A stretch of 64,000 nucleotides of DNA from Pteria penguin (taxonomy: Eukaryota; Mollusca; Bivalvia; Pterioida; Pteriidae), in assembly GCA_035048485.1 (NCBI GenBank), contig CM068581.1:10057430-10121429 (forward strand), in the 5' to 3' direction. Of this stretch, positions 43,020 to 54,400 are shown piece by piece; within the stretch, counting starts at the first letter, position 1, and each line of letters opens with the position of its first letter. The position numbers and the translations under genes were made by a program. The notes under the pieces were generated by a model, which did no database searches, was not told the origin of the DNA, and saw only the letters and a program-made list of their open reading frames with translations.

Positions 43020-44440
43020 AAACTACATACAAACCTACCATATTTGTTACTTGAATTTAATGGCAAGATTTATCAGCAGATAGTCTGGATTCCTTTTGAT
43101 ACTAACTGCGCACCTCTTACGAGTAGATTTGTTTCTGTAATACTATATAAGTGATTTCATTCTATTAAAAATCTTAACTTTTGTTACCTTATTGAGATAT
43201 TCAATGATACCACTAGCTACATGTACATGTATCTTGACGACATCTTACTTATTGATAACCCCGAGTTTGAAAGATTTATTACTGACATATACCCACCTGA
43301 ACTTCAATTAAACAAAGACAATATTTGTGATACAGAAACACCTTTCTTGGACCTACACATTAAAATAATAAAATTCATACAAATATTTACGATAAACGTG
43401 ACGATTTTAGATTTTCTATCGTAAATTTCCCTTCTTTGGATGGTCACAGATGTTCCTAAACTCCCATCATATAGTACATTATATATAGTCAGAGACTTTA
43501 AAACGCCTATATGTTTTGTTTCTTGTAAAAACATAAATGTTTTGAAAATAAATCGATTTGAATATCTGCTTGATATTGTGTGATTGCGGTAACTTTCATG
43601 CTATCCGCGAGACAAATCACTCAACCATAACGTAATACTGCTCATCCGTGCGCTTTTCAAAAAGTACTCGACCACGTGCTCTACATTGAGTCATTTTCCT
43701 CAGAAACGTATACTGGTACCTTGTGCCTTTATCTATCCTGATTTCAAACTTTGCTTCATTAAAACTAACGCGTGAAATGCCGAGACTGTCTGAGCAACAG
43801 AGGTATGCTGTTCTTGACCTTGTAGACGCCGGCGTAAATCAAGGTATCATCGCAGGACGCTTTTTACGTCCATTTGTTTACAATAACGAGACTTGTGCGG
43901 AAGTATCGGACCACAGGCATACTCGTTACTAAACAAAACACATGAAATTTTGGACGTGGTATACATAACTGATGAAATCAAATTATTTTTTAAAAGAAAC
44001 GTGTGATATTATCAATCATATTGTCAATTATAATTCAAATTTTCGAAATAAATCAAGTTTGATGCAATTATTTACCCTAGTTGTTGATTAAAGTATAATG
44101 ATATTAGACAGGCTTTTTTAAGTCCCCGAGTATATTTATATAATTCAGTTGGTTCGATTTGCTAGAGCCCGTACTAACGTTATCGACTTTCATACCGAAA
44201 AAAAAAAATGCAAATACATGTATCATAAACTTAGAAAAACCTTAGGAAATTTTTAGGTCTTCAGAACTCTCATCAAACTCCGGAAATATTACTTTTGCAA
44301 CAATATGTATCCAATGGAATTTCCCATCCCAATTTCTATGGTGATCTTTTGTACAAACTTAGAGGGTTTAAGGTTCCGATAAGTTTAATTAATCTCGGCA
44401 ATATAACCCGAAGATCATGAAAAAGACAATAAGTCTTGTA
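43020..44440 (+). pseudogene. YLDD-type reverse transcriptase relic, interrupted
   Basis: + frames: EFNGKIYQQIVWIPFDTNCAP (43060 on), MYLDDILLIDNPEFERFITD, IYPPELQLNKDN, ETPFLDLHIKI (43224-43370), KRDDFRFSIVNFPSLDG (43400-43445); after a gap YHKLRKTLGNF (44220 on) and LLQQYVSNGISHPNFYGDLL then YKLRGFK (44285-44370). The pieces are in the expected order, with a Tc1 fragment and other DNA between 43560 and 44215. Multiple stops and frameshifts. Confidence 0.7.
43777..43935 (+). pseudogene. Tc1-like transposase N-terminal fragment
   Basis: MPRLSEQQRYAVLDLVDAGV then NQGIIAGRF is the first DNA-binding helix-turn-helix of Tc1-type transposases. A frameshift near 43866 leads into TITRLVRKYRTTGIL, the next part of that domain. 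The rest of the protein is missing. Confidence 0.65.
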
Positions 44441-44695
44441 TTTTGTCCTTCTACAGTTTTATACAGATTTTAACTGTTGAACTGTTTTTAAGTTGAGACT
44501 CCCACAGATATAGGTATGAGCTCACTCCCAGATTGGAAGAGCAAGGTTTACTAATGTTGATGCCAATTTATATATTTTTGATATCTTGGTTTTACTTTGC
44601 ATTACTATGCGTGTTTATATTTTTATGAACTCTCTACTTTAAAAGAGAAAACAGAAGACATTTGATAAAGCTGTATGACACAAATCATCAAGGAC

Positions 44696-44698
<3 letters not shown>

Positions 44699-44747
<49 letters not shown>
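44699..44747. repeat. (CA)n microsatellite, about 24 units
   Basis: Uninterrupted CA tract inside the retroelement 3' region. Confidence 0.97.
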
Positions 44748-44750
<3 letters not shown>

Positions 44751-45991
44751 AGCATAAAATACACGGAACGAAAATAAACTTATTGATCCTTGCTCTCTGT
44801 ATGGAAGATTATTATAGATTTTTAAATGTGTGTCTTTTGATTGTACCGCTTGTGTGGTAAGTGGGAAGGAGGGCCCGTAGTCTGGTTAAAAGGGAAAGGG
44901 AAGACATCTGACTTAGTTGTAAGGCAAATGACATTATAGAAATATTGATTGTACAACAGATGCAATACCGACCTAGGACGGTCAATTGAGTAGCAAACGG
45001 TACTAAATGGACTTCGTCGCCATTAAATGCGGTCCTAATGTTACGGGAGGATATAAAATGTTTTCCCACAAAAATGACGTAAAGAACAATGAAACGTTCT
45101 CATGGCGTCATTAGGTTACTAACATTCAAAGTCGTTTCTAACTCATAGTACACAAGCGCCGCCTAATGGACGGCAAAACTCATTGATGTGGTTAACCAGT
45201 TTACGGTTCCACCTTCCCATTTATTGCAAATGCGGTACAATCAAAAGACACACATTAAAAATTTACAAATAATCCTCTATATAGAGAAAAAGGATCAACG
45301 AGTATCTCAGGTTGAGTGGTTATATAAAAAATACCGTTATAAACAGTAATAGTTTATGATATAAAAATATATATAGAGCGAAATCAACTATGTTGGTCTG
45401 GAAGCGAGCTCAGACCCTTGATCTGTAGGAGTCCCGACTAACAGTCAAAGGGGACGACGGTCGAGACCAGATCTCCATTGAATAAGTTTAGACAAGGCCA
45501 ATCATGGAGTCCCAACCACCCTCTTAGACAGTGTGTAACTCTCAAGGAAAAAACTGCACTAGGCTGTATAAGGGCCTCATACAAGACAAATAGTCTTAGT
45601 GACGATCTTAGGGTCATATTGTCGATGTAGAAGTCGTTTAACAATTTTAGATCCGGACACAATGAAGTTATCAAAAGATCTTACCCTCCTTAATTTGTAA
45701 GCCATATCACCGTAGAAAATGGGATGAGAAATTCCGCTTCACACAAATTGTGAAAACTAATATTTCCTAATTTATATATAAGTTTTGAGTATGATCTGAA
45801 TTTTTTTTTCAAAAGTTTTTCTAAGTTTATTGTATCTGCATCCCTGAGTCAACAGTTTCGAAGTGATTTGTAAATTTTTAGTTTAAAAGTGTAAAACGTT
45901 AATGCAAGCTCTTGCGAACATAACCAATTGAGTAATATAAAAAAGAAAATAGAAGACATCTGGCAAAGCTGTATGACAAATCACCAAGGAC

Positions 45992-45994
<3 letters not shown>

Positions 45995-46087
<93 letters not shown>
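45995..46087. repeat. (CA)n microsatellite, about 46 units
   Basis: Uninterrupted CA tract at the homologous place of the second 3' region. Confidence 0.97.
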
Positions 46088-46088
<1 letters not shown>

Positions 46089-47169
46089 GAGAATAGCATT
46101 ATATACACGGAACGACATGACAAAAATATTCGATTGTGCTGCGGTTACAATACTGACTTAGGACGGTCAACTGAAGTAACAAACGTCACTCAATTGGTGT
46201 GGTTAACCGGTTTACGGGCGCCCACCTTCCCACTCACCGCAAAAGCAGTACAGTTAAAGGACACACATTTAAACATTTATAAATAATCCTCCATATAGAG
46301 AACAAAGATCAACAAGGAGAGAGGTCATAAAAATTTATTACATACGAAACAATCATAGAATAATATGTTATGTAAGGAGACATCAACATAAGAAAAACGT
46401 ACGATGGGAGTCTTGGTACATCGCCATCCAATAAGGGGAATTTACGATAGGTAATCCAAAGTCCTCGCTGTGTAGGTATGAATATTGTTATCAATAATTT
46501 TAATGTTTAAATCCCAAAAAGGTGATTCTTGATCACAAATGTCTTTATTCTGCTGAAGTACTAGATATACAATTTTCAAAACTCATGGCTAACTATTACC
46601 AAAATGTAATCTAAACGCCTAGAGGTATCATTAAACATATCAATAAGGTCGAAACGTTGGGAGTTTTGAATATACTGCATAAAATTACTTTCATAAGAAT
46701 ACAAAACTAAATCTGCGTTAAGAGGAACGCAGTTAGTGCCCTAGTCCGAGATTCTCTGCTCTTCTCCCACTTTTGATATCGGTGGTTTGTGGGAGAGGGT
46801 CAGAGAGACTTTGTTCATCAAAATTGGGAATTTCAGCGATACCAGCCGGTATTGGGATGTATAAGCGTCTGGTGGCAAATAAACGTTTGCACAGCAAATT
46901 TGCAACCTATAATCCAATAAATGAACATTTAACTTTCTCTATGATACCGATATCTTTTCCAAATAAGATTTTTAATTTCTACCAGCTGTCGTTTTATCTA
47001 AAAACACGACAATATTCTCATTTCGCCATTTGTGTATTTGACGTCAAATCTTGCAGAACGCGACTTTGCATGATACACTGTCAGAACTATGTTTTATGCA
47101 TTTTTATGTTTTAAAGTGACTTTAATGACATTTTAAACTACCACGAAGTGTTTTAAGGGTGGGTACACC

Positions 47170-47800
47170 TACAAAGAGGTGAAAACGGAAGGGTATAATG
47201 ACATGAAAATATAAAGACATGAATGACATGAAAATAGATTTTTGGGTTAAGTCCTTGATGGTTTTTGTCATACACTGTTGTCAGATGTCTTCGGTTTTCT
47301 CTTTTATATGTTAATTATTTCAAAATAAACATGAGCATAAGAACAGATCTATCAACTTTTAGCAAAATTTTATGCTTTGTAGGGGTCACAGCACCTGTCA
47401 CTGAAACAACATGAATGACGAAAAGGTATAATGACATGAAAATTAAAGACATGAAAATATATAAAACGGGGGATAACAGATCTAGAATGCATTTTATGTG
47501 GTATGCTTTGTCACTTAATGGTATATATATGGATATAAGGAGCCGCGCTCTATCAACTAATAACGAAACTTTATGCAATACAGGGGGTCACTGCATCCGT
47601 CATTGAAAAGACATAAATGAGGAAAAGGTATAATGACGAAAATGAAAGACATGAAAATGTAAAAGCGGGGAATAAAAGATTCAAAATATTTTGTGGTATG
47701 TTTTACATGACTATAAGGAACCGATCTATCAACTATTAACGAAACTTAATGCATTATAGGAACCACGGCACCCGTCACTGAAATGACATGAAACACCGGT
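47170..47800. repeat. Tandem repeat, about 200-bp period, about three units
   Basis: AAAGGTATAATGACATGAAAA, AAAGACATGAAAAT, CTATCAACTWWTARCRAAA and GGGGTCAC.GCACC phrases recur near 47180-47400, 47420-47610 and 47620-47790. Confidence 0.7.
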
Positions 47801-47809
47801 ATAATATTA

Positions 47810-48060
47810 AAAAGTGACCCCATTGAAAACTGACCCACTAGTCAGTTTTCAATGTTAAAAACCTACCCACGGGTCAATTTTCAACGGTTTTAGGGTCGAT
47901 CTTTAATGTGGAAAATTGACTCGGTCTGTTATTTACTGACCCCACCCACGCATGAAAAAGTGACCTTCGCGTGAAAATGTGTCCCTCGTTGAAAATTGAC
48001 CCGCAGTGGTGGGTCATATTTTAACGTTAAAAATTGACTTTTGCTTATAATGCTGCCTTG
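47810..48060. repeat. Simple repeat built on TTGACCC / AAAATTGAC phrases
   Basis: GTGACCC, GACCCACTAGTC, GGGTCAATTTTCAAC and AAAATTGACCCG phrases in both orientations, similar in style to 53760-54300. Confidence 0.6.
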
Positions 48061-48227
48061 AACTATGCAGTTCACACTGTATACTTCCTGTTTGCACACA
48101 GGTCATTTACAGCATGGTCTACATTTTACGTTGGATAATGACATCATATATGTAGAATATTATGCAAATTTCGATCTCATTAGACGCGTTGTCTGTTAGA
48201 ACTGATATTTCATTAGCTATGAGCACA

Positions 48228-49204
48228 TTGTGTGCTTTTGTTGAATAAAAAGTGATATTTTGCAGAAACAATGCAGGGATTATAATTGGAGGGGGTGGGG
48301 GTGTTTCATATTTCAATATTGATTCATGACTCCATATGATAAAGCTGCGAACTCCTGCTTAAAGTATAGTGTGACTTTTAATAATCTTTTAATAAACTTG
48401 AAAACTTGTTATTAAAGGTGGGGTCAAATTTCAACATTAAGAAATGACCCCATGTCGAGATAATCTCCTTATTACAATAAAAATATTTAGCTAAGTACAT
48501 TGTGTGCTTTTGTCAGATAAAAACTGATAATTTGCAGATACGATGCAGGGATTATAATTAGGGGATGGAGTGGAGAGGGGGGGGGGTGTCATATTTCAAC
48601 ATTGATTCATGACTCCATATGAAAAAAGCATCGAACTCCTGTTTAGAATATAGTGTGACTTTTAATAAATTTGAAAACTTGTTATTAGAGGTAGGGTCAA
48701 AATTTAACATTAAAAAAGACCCCATGTCTATACAATCTCCTTATTACAATACAAGTATTTAACCAAGAACATTGTGTGCGTTTGTTGAATAAACAATGAT
48801 AATTTGAAGAAACGATGCATAAAATGTAGTGTGACTTTAATAAACTTGACTTCTTATTATAGGTGGGGTCAAATTTTAACATTAAAAACTACCCCTTGTC
48901 GAGATAACCTCCTTATTACAATACAAGTACATGTATTTATCTAAGTACATTGTGTGCTTTTGTTGAATAAAAAGTGATAATTTGCAGAAACGACGCAGGG
49001 ATTACAACTAGCTAGGGATTGAGGGAGAGGGGGGAGGGGTGTTAAAATTTCAACATTAATTCATGACTCAAAATGAAAAAAGCATCGAATCCCTGCTTAA
49101 GATATAGTGTGACTTTAATAAACTTGACTTGTTATTAGAGGTGGGGTCAAATTTTAACATTAAAAAACGACCCCATGTCGAGATAATCTCCTTATTTAGC
49201 TAAG
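48228..49204. repeat. Satellite-like tandem repeat, about 270-bp unit, four copies
   Basis: Units start CATTGTGTGCTTTTGTTGAA at about 48228, 48499, 48769 and 48949. Each has TTGCAGAAACGATGCAGGGA, a G-rich stretch, ATTCATGACTC, GTAGGGTCAAAATTTAACAT and GAGATAATCTCCTTATTACA. Unit 3 lacks about 90 bp in the middle. Confidence 0.9.
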
Positions 49205-49289
49205 TACACTGTCTGTTTTTGTTAAATAAAGAGGGATGTTTTGTTGAGGCAAATCCCGTTGCTCCGAGACTTTTAATTTTTAACTTTTA

Positions 49290-49390
49290 ACATAGAAAAA
49301 CTCCGACGCTTTTTACTCCGACAGTTTTAATTCCGACACTTTTAATTCCGACGCTTTTTACTCCGACACTTTTTACTCCGACAAATTTTA
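49290..49390. repeat. Short tandem repeat ACTCCGACRCTTTTTA
   Basis: About six 16-17 bp units with ACTCCGAC/ATTCCGAC starts. Confidence 0.85.
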
Positions 49391-49898
49391 AGTGTCTATT
49401 TATATCGTGATATCGATGAAATGATACCTTAATATGATACTACTAAAGGTTATAATTGGTTAAGGTAAAGGTAATAATATTTTGTAACGTTACGGGAAAA
49501 TGCGCCGGAGGAGCCAGCGCGAGTTGAGGGGGTTCTAGGGTACATTTCCCGATCCCCCCACCCAGTAAAAAAAAAACAAAAGCAAACAAAACACACACAC
49601 GCAAAACAAAAAAAAAAAAAAAAAGCAAAAACAAATAGAAAAATTAAAAAAAACCCCCATAACCCCGGAATTTTCTTTGAAAGGAGGAGCATATATTTAC
49701 ATGAAACCATATATCATTTCAGAAATTCTGTTTTGAAAAAAATCACATAAACATAAAAACACATTTACGTCACTTCTGTTTGATGTTTTCCAAATACAGT
49801 TTCTTTATTTGATGTTATTATGAAATTCGTTTAGCATATATCACCCAGTATCTGAAATAATTGTGTATTAATCTATAGAATGATTATAATTTCACTAT

Positions 49899-49982
49899 TG
49901 TCTTTTTCTAACTTTAAATTTTTGTTATTTAAAGTGAGCATGCTCACTTTAAATAACAAAAATTTAGAGTTAGAAAAAGACA
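49899..49982. mobile_element. 84-bp near-perfect palindrome without spacer (fold-back mini-element)
   Basis: Arms 49899-49940 and 49941-49982 match at 41 of 42 bases; the centre is GTGAGCATGCTCAC. The sequence ACTATT flanks it on both sides (49894-49899 and 49982-49987, sharing edge bases), which looks like a target duplication. Confidence 0.85.
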
Positions 49983-50299
49983 CTATTTACCCTCCTTATT
50001 CGCAATTATACATATTTATCAAACAAAAGATGCAAATTATTTTCTCCAAATTCATACCACATTTTTCAGTCCACTTCTTTAATTGGCGAGACGACTCTAC
50101 ATACATGATCTGTTCAGGACGAAAAAAATGCTGAAAATAATACGATCAAAACAAAATAATGATAATAATAATAAATAGAAATTATAATATACGTATATTT
50201 GACGTCACGCCTCGACAATTTGTTATCCACGTAACATCTTGTTGTGAATAAAATGCTACTTCACTAAGACTCTAAGTGGTGCATGCCTTTATATAGCGA

Positions 50300-52845
50300 T
50301 ACATAAGGTCTATCAGGCAAAGTCATCTTCCCTGTATATGGTGAAATATAAGGTCTATCAGGCGAAGTTACCTTCCCTGTATATGTGATACATAAAGTCT
50401 ATCAGGTGAAGACACCTTTTCCTGTATTTGTTGATGCACAATGTCTATCAGGTGAAGTCACCTTCCCTTTATATGGCGACACACAAAGTCTATCAGGTGA
50501 AGTCACCTTCCCTTTATTTGGGGATACATAGAGTTTATCAGGTGAAGTCACTTTCCCTTTATATGGAGATACATAGAGTCTATTAGGTGAGGTCACTTTC
50601 CCTTTATATGGCGATACACAAGGCCTATCAGGTGAATTCACCTTCCCTTTATATGGCGATACACAAGGTCTATCAGGTGAAGTCACCTTCCCTTTATATG
50701 GCGATACATAGAGTCTATCGCGTGAAGTCACCTTCCTTTTATATGGCGATACACAAGGTCTATCAGGTGAAGTCACTTTCCATTTATATGGCGATACATA
50801 GGGTCTATCAGGTGAAGTCACCTTCCCTTTATATGGCGATACACAAGGTCTATCAAGTGAAGTCCCCTTCCCTTTATATGGCGATACATAGAGTCTATCA
50901 AGTGAAGTCACCTGCCCTTTATATGGCGATACAAAAGGTCTATCAGGTGCAGTCACTTTCCATTTATATGGCGATACATAGGGTCTATCAGGTGAAGTCA
51001 CCTTCCCTTTATATGGCGATACACAATGTCTATCAGGTGTAATCACTTTCGCTTTATATGGCGATACACATGGTCCATCAGGTGAAGTCACCTTCCCTTT
51101 ATATGGCGATACATAGAGTCTATCAGGTGAAATCATTTTCCCTTTATATAGCGATACATAAAGTCTATCAAGTGAAGTCACTTTCCCTTTATATGGCGAT
51201 ACACAAGGTATATCAAGTGAAGTCACCTTCCCTTTATATGGCGATACATAGAGTCTATCAGGTGAAGTCACTTTCCCTTTATATGGGGATACATAGAGTC
51301 TATAAGGTTAAGTCACTTTCCCTTTATATGGGGATACATAGAGTCTTTCAAGTGAAGTCACTTTCCCTTTATATGGCGATACACAAGGTCTATCAGGTGA
51401 AGTCACCTTCCATTTATATGGCGATACAAAAGGTCTATCAGGTGAAGTCACTTTCCCTTTATATGGCGATACATAGAGTCTATCAAGTGAAGTCACCTGC
51501 CCTTTATATGGCGATACACAAGGTCTATCAGGTGAAGTCACTTTCCATTTATATGGCGATACATAGGGTCTATCAGGCAAAGTCACCTTCCCTGTATATG
51601 ATGAAATATAAGGTCTATCAGGCGAAGTTACCTTCCCTGTATATGTGATACATAAGGTCTATCAGGTGAAGTCACCTTTTCCTGTATTTGTTGATGCACA
51701 AGGTCTATCAGGTGAAGTCACTTTTTCCTGTATTTGTTGATGCACAAGGTCTATCAGGTGAAGTCACCTTCCCTTTATATGGCGACACACAAAGTCTATC
51801 AGGTGAAGTCACCTTCCCTTTATATGGCGATACATAGAGTCTATCAGGTGAAGTCACTTTCCCTTTATATGGGGATACATAGAGTCTATTAGGTGAAGTC
51901 ACTTTCCCTTTATATGGCGATACATAGAGTCTTTCAAGTGAAGTCACCTTCCCTTTATATGGCGATACACAAGGTCTATCAGGTGAAGTCACCTTCCCTT
52001 TATATGGCGATACATAGAGTCTATCAAGTGAAGTCACCTGCCCTTTATATGGCGATACACAAGGTCTATCACGTAAAGTCACTTTCCATTTATATGGCGA
52101 TACATAGGGTCTATCAGGTGAAGTCACCTTCCCTTTATATGGCGATACTCAAGGTCTATCAAGTGAAGTCCCCTTCCCTTTATATGGCGATACACAAGTT
52201 CTATCAGGTGAAGTCACCTTCTCTTTATATGGCGATTCACAATGTCTATCAGGTGTAATCACTTTCCCTTTATATGGCGATACACATGGTCTATCAGGTG
52301 AAGTCACCTTCCCTTTATATGGCGATACATACATGTATAGTCTATCAGGTGAAGTCATTTTCCCTTTATATAGCGATACATAAAGTCTATCAAGTGGAGT
52401 CACTTTCCCTTTATATGGCGATACACAAGGTATATCAAGTGAAGTCACCTTCCCTTTATATAGCGATACATAGAATCTATCAAGGGAATTCACCTTCCCT
52501 CTATATGGTGATTCATAGAGTCTATCAAGTGAAGTCACCTTCCCTTTATATGACGATACATAGTGTCTATCAAGTGAAGTCACATTCCCTTTATATGGCG
52601 ATACACAAGGTGTATCAAGTGAAGTCACTTTCCCTTTATTGGCGATACATAAGGTCTATAATGTGAAGTCACTAGCTTCCTTTTATATGGCGATACATAA
52701 GGTCTATCAGGTGAAGTCACCCTTTTTCAAGGCAATACAGGTCTTTCAAGTGAAGTCACCTTTCCTTTATATGGCAATACACAAGGTCTATCAGGTGAAG
52801 TCACCTTTCTTTTATATGGCGATACACAAGGTATATCAGGTGTGG
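50300..52845. repeat. 45-bp minisatellite, about 56 copies, with higher-order period of about 1.26 kb
   Basis: Unit on the + strand: GGTGAAGTCACCTTCCCTTT then ATATGGCGATACACAAGGTC then TATCA. Since 45 is divisible by three, a 15-residue repeat stays open for long stretches on the - strand (VTSPDRPCVSPYKGK) and on the + strand (MAIHRVYQVKSPSLY). Special units (CCTGTATATGGTGAAATATA; TTTTCCTGTATTTGTTGATG) at 50325-50440 return at 51590-51750, showing a duplicated block. Frameshifts and stops break both readings, there is no non-repeat coding flank and no splice signal, so I treat it as non-coding. Two stray units lie at 52990-53040. Confidence 0.95.
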
Positions 52846-53045
52846 ATCCCCCTCCCCCCCTTTTTGGGGCCAATCAACGATCGATTACTTTAACACGCAA
52901 CGAAACGAAACAGAATTCAATGTTTCTATGTTTGCTACCCCTCCCACACACACGCACATTTTGATATGCTTCCTAAGGTCCTGAAGAAAGTCTATCAGGT
53001 GAAGTCACCATCATTAAAAAAGCCTATCGGGTGAAGTCACCTGAA

Positions 53046-53740
53046 ATAATTATTCTCGTATAAAATATTTCTTGAATTGATTTTCAACAGGCATGTGGAA
53101 ATTGATTCTAAGAGGTGTAAAGAAGTATTTAAAGAAAAAATTCAATCTTGTAATGACACCTTTCTGATGTTACCATGTCTTGAAAATGTTCAATTTTGTA
53201 AAATGTTTACATCGGGATCGAAAAACAGATATAGTCGATATTAGTGGGAGACTTTACGCAATGTATCCTCGCGTATCCTATTTCCGTGGACGTAACGCCA
53301 AAAAGGGTAAAAAATCTACGATACGTGAAATGTATACGAAGTGACTGTATTACATTGAAAATTGTGCTTTTTCAACAAAATATCAAAAATTAGAAACACA
53401 GTACCGTCAGCGAACTTTTATAATTGACGATAAGCAGGGGGGCATTATTGTCAAACATTGTAAGGAGGTAGATTCAAATTTTGTGGATGCTCTTCCGGTG
53501 TAAACAAAACGTCATCAACTTAGGCCAAAGCAAAAAAAGTTATGTTAAAATGACAAAATCAACAATTAATATTATGAATGTTATTTTATGGGAATGTAAT
53601 AATTAATAAAATGAAATAAATAGATAAATAAATTCATGTAAATACATAAATAAATGAAATTTATCAATATAGTTATTATTAAATCATTTCAAATCAGTGT
53701 AATTATCATTGGCAATGGGGGTGTAAGATAGAATTTGGAA
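53046..53740. other. AT-rich spacer, no feature seen
   Basis: No supported exon, repeat or element up to the C run at about 53742-53755. Confidence 0.4.
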
Positions 53741-53741
53741 C

Positions 53742-54400
53742 CCCCCCCCCCCCCGATTGAATATTGTCCCCGGGTCCATATTCAATGGATTTTTCGTTGA
53801 ATTATGACCCGCCTTGGCCGTTGAATTTTGATCACGCTGTTGAATTTTGACACCAATTTGAATCAAAATTCCACGGATAAAAAATCCGCCGACAGGTCCA
53901 AATTCCACGTTGTATCATGACCCCGGGTCATAATTTAACATTGAATAATGACCCGGGTCATTATTCAACGTGGAATATTGACCCGGGTCATAATTCAACG
54001 TGGAATATTGACCCGGGTCATAATTCAACGTGAAATCATGACCCTACCTACCTGCCCTTTAAAAGATGTCATTGTGTACTTAAACCGACATAAAGACGCA
54101 TATATTTGATCAAAGACAAGTAGGTTAAGAGTTCAGATATTGCGAAGTATATTAACATAGATATGACTCGGGTCATAATTTAACATTGGATAATGACCCG
54201 GGTCATAATTTAACGTTGAATAATGACCCGGGTCATAATTCAACGGCGGTCAAAATTTTATCCGTGGGTAGGGTCGTAATACAATGACCCCCCGTCTCTA
54301 GGGTCACAATTCAACATGAAAAATCTGTGGAATCTTGATCGCAGCCCGTTGAATTTAGACCCGGTGGGTCTAAATTCAATGGGGTCCAAATTCAATCATA
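53742..54400. repeat. Poly-C run and TGACCCGGGTCA palindrome repeat
   Basis: After a C run, TTGAATTTTGAC/ATTGAATAATGAC phrases alternate. Exact TGACCCGGGTCA occurs at 53949, 53979, 54009, 54194 and 54224, with a 30-bp period inside each cluster (TAATTCAACGTGGAATAT between). Confidence 0.85.

Larger units (their letters stand above)
44640..46500 (-). pseudogene. YLDD-type retroelement pieces, reverse strand, with two CA tracts
   Basis: - strand order from the right: 46500-46340 RT palm fragment (ITYRKFPLLDGDVPRLPSY), 46335-45935 3' region, 45690-45360 C-terminal coding end (YDPKIVTKTICLV in one frame), 45330-44640 3' region again. Thus two truncated or rearranged copies lie in series. (CA)n tracts at 44699-44747 and 45995-46087 sit at the same place in both 3' regions, where the copy at 20540 has only a short CACACA. 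Confidence 0.65.

Noticed and set aside
45883..46161. Cys/Val or Thr/His repeat proteins
   Set aside because: Translation of the CA microsatellite.
46640..46690. Third hammerhead (GGTCGAAACGTTGGGAGTTTTG)
   Set aside because: Only the 3' half (GAAAC and following) is present; no CTGANGA partner could be found upstream.
50402..52628. Long open frames in the 45-bp array as a repeat-protein gene
   Set aside because: Open on both strands merely because the unit is 45 bp; broken by stops and frameshifts, with no unique ends, signal peptide or splice sites. Kept only as a finding.
53742..53755. C run as a G-quadruplex or telomere-like element
   Set aside because: A single homopolymer without spaced tracts; length may also be a sequencing uncertainty. 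The same applies to runs near 13416, 31520, 35850 and 63073.
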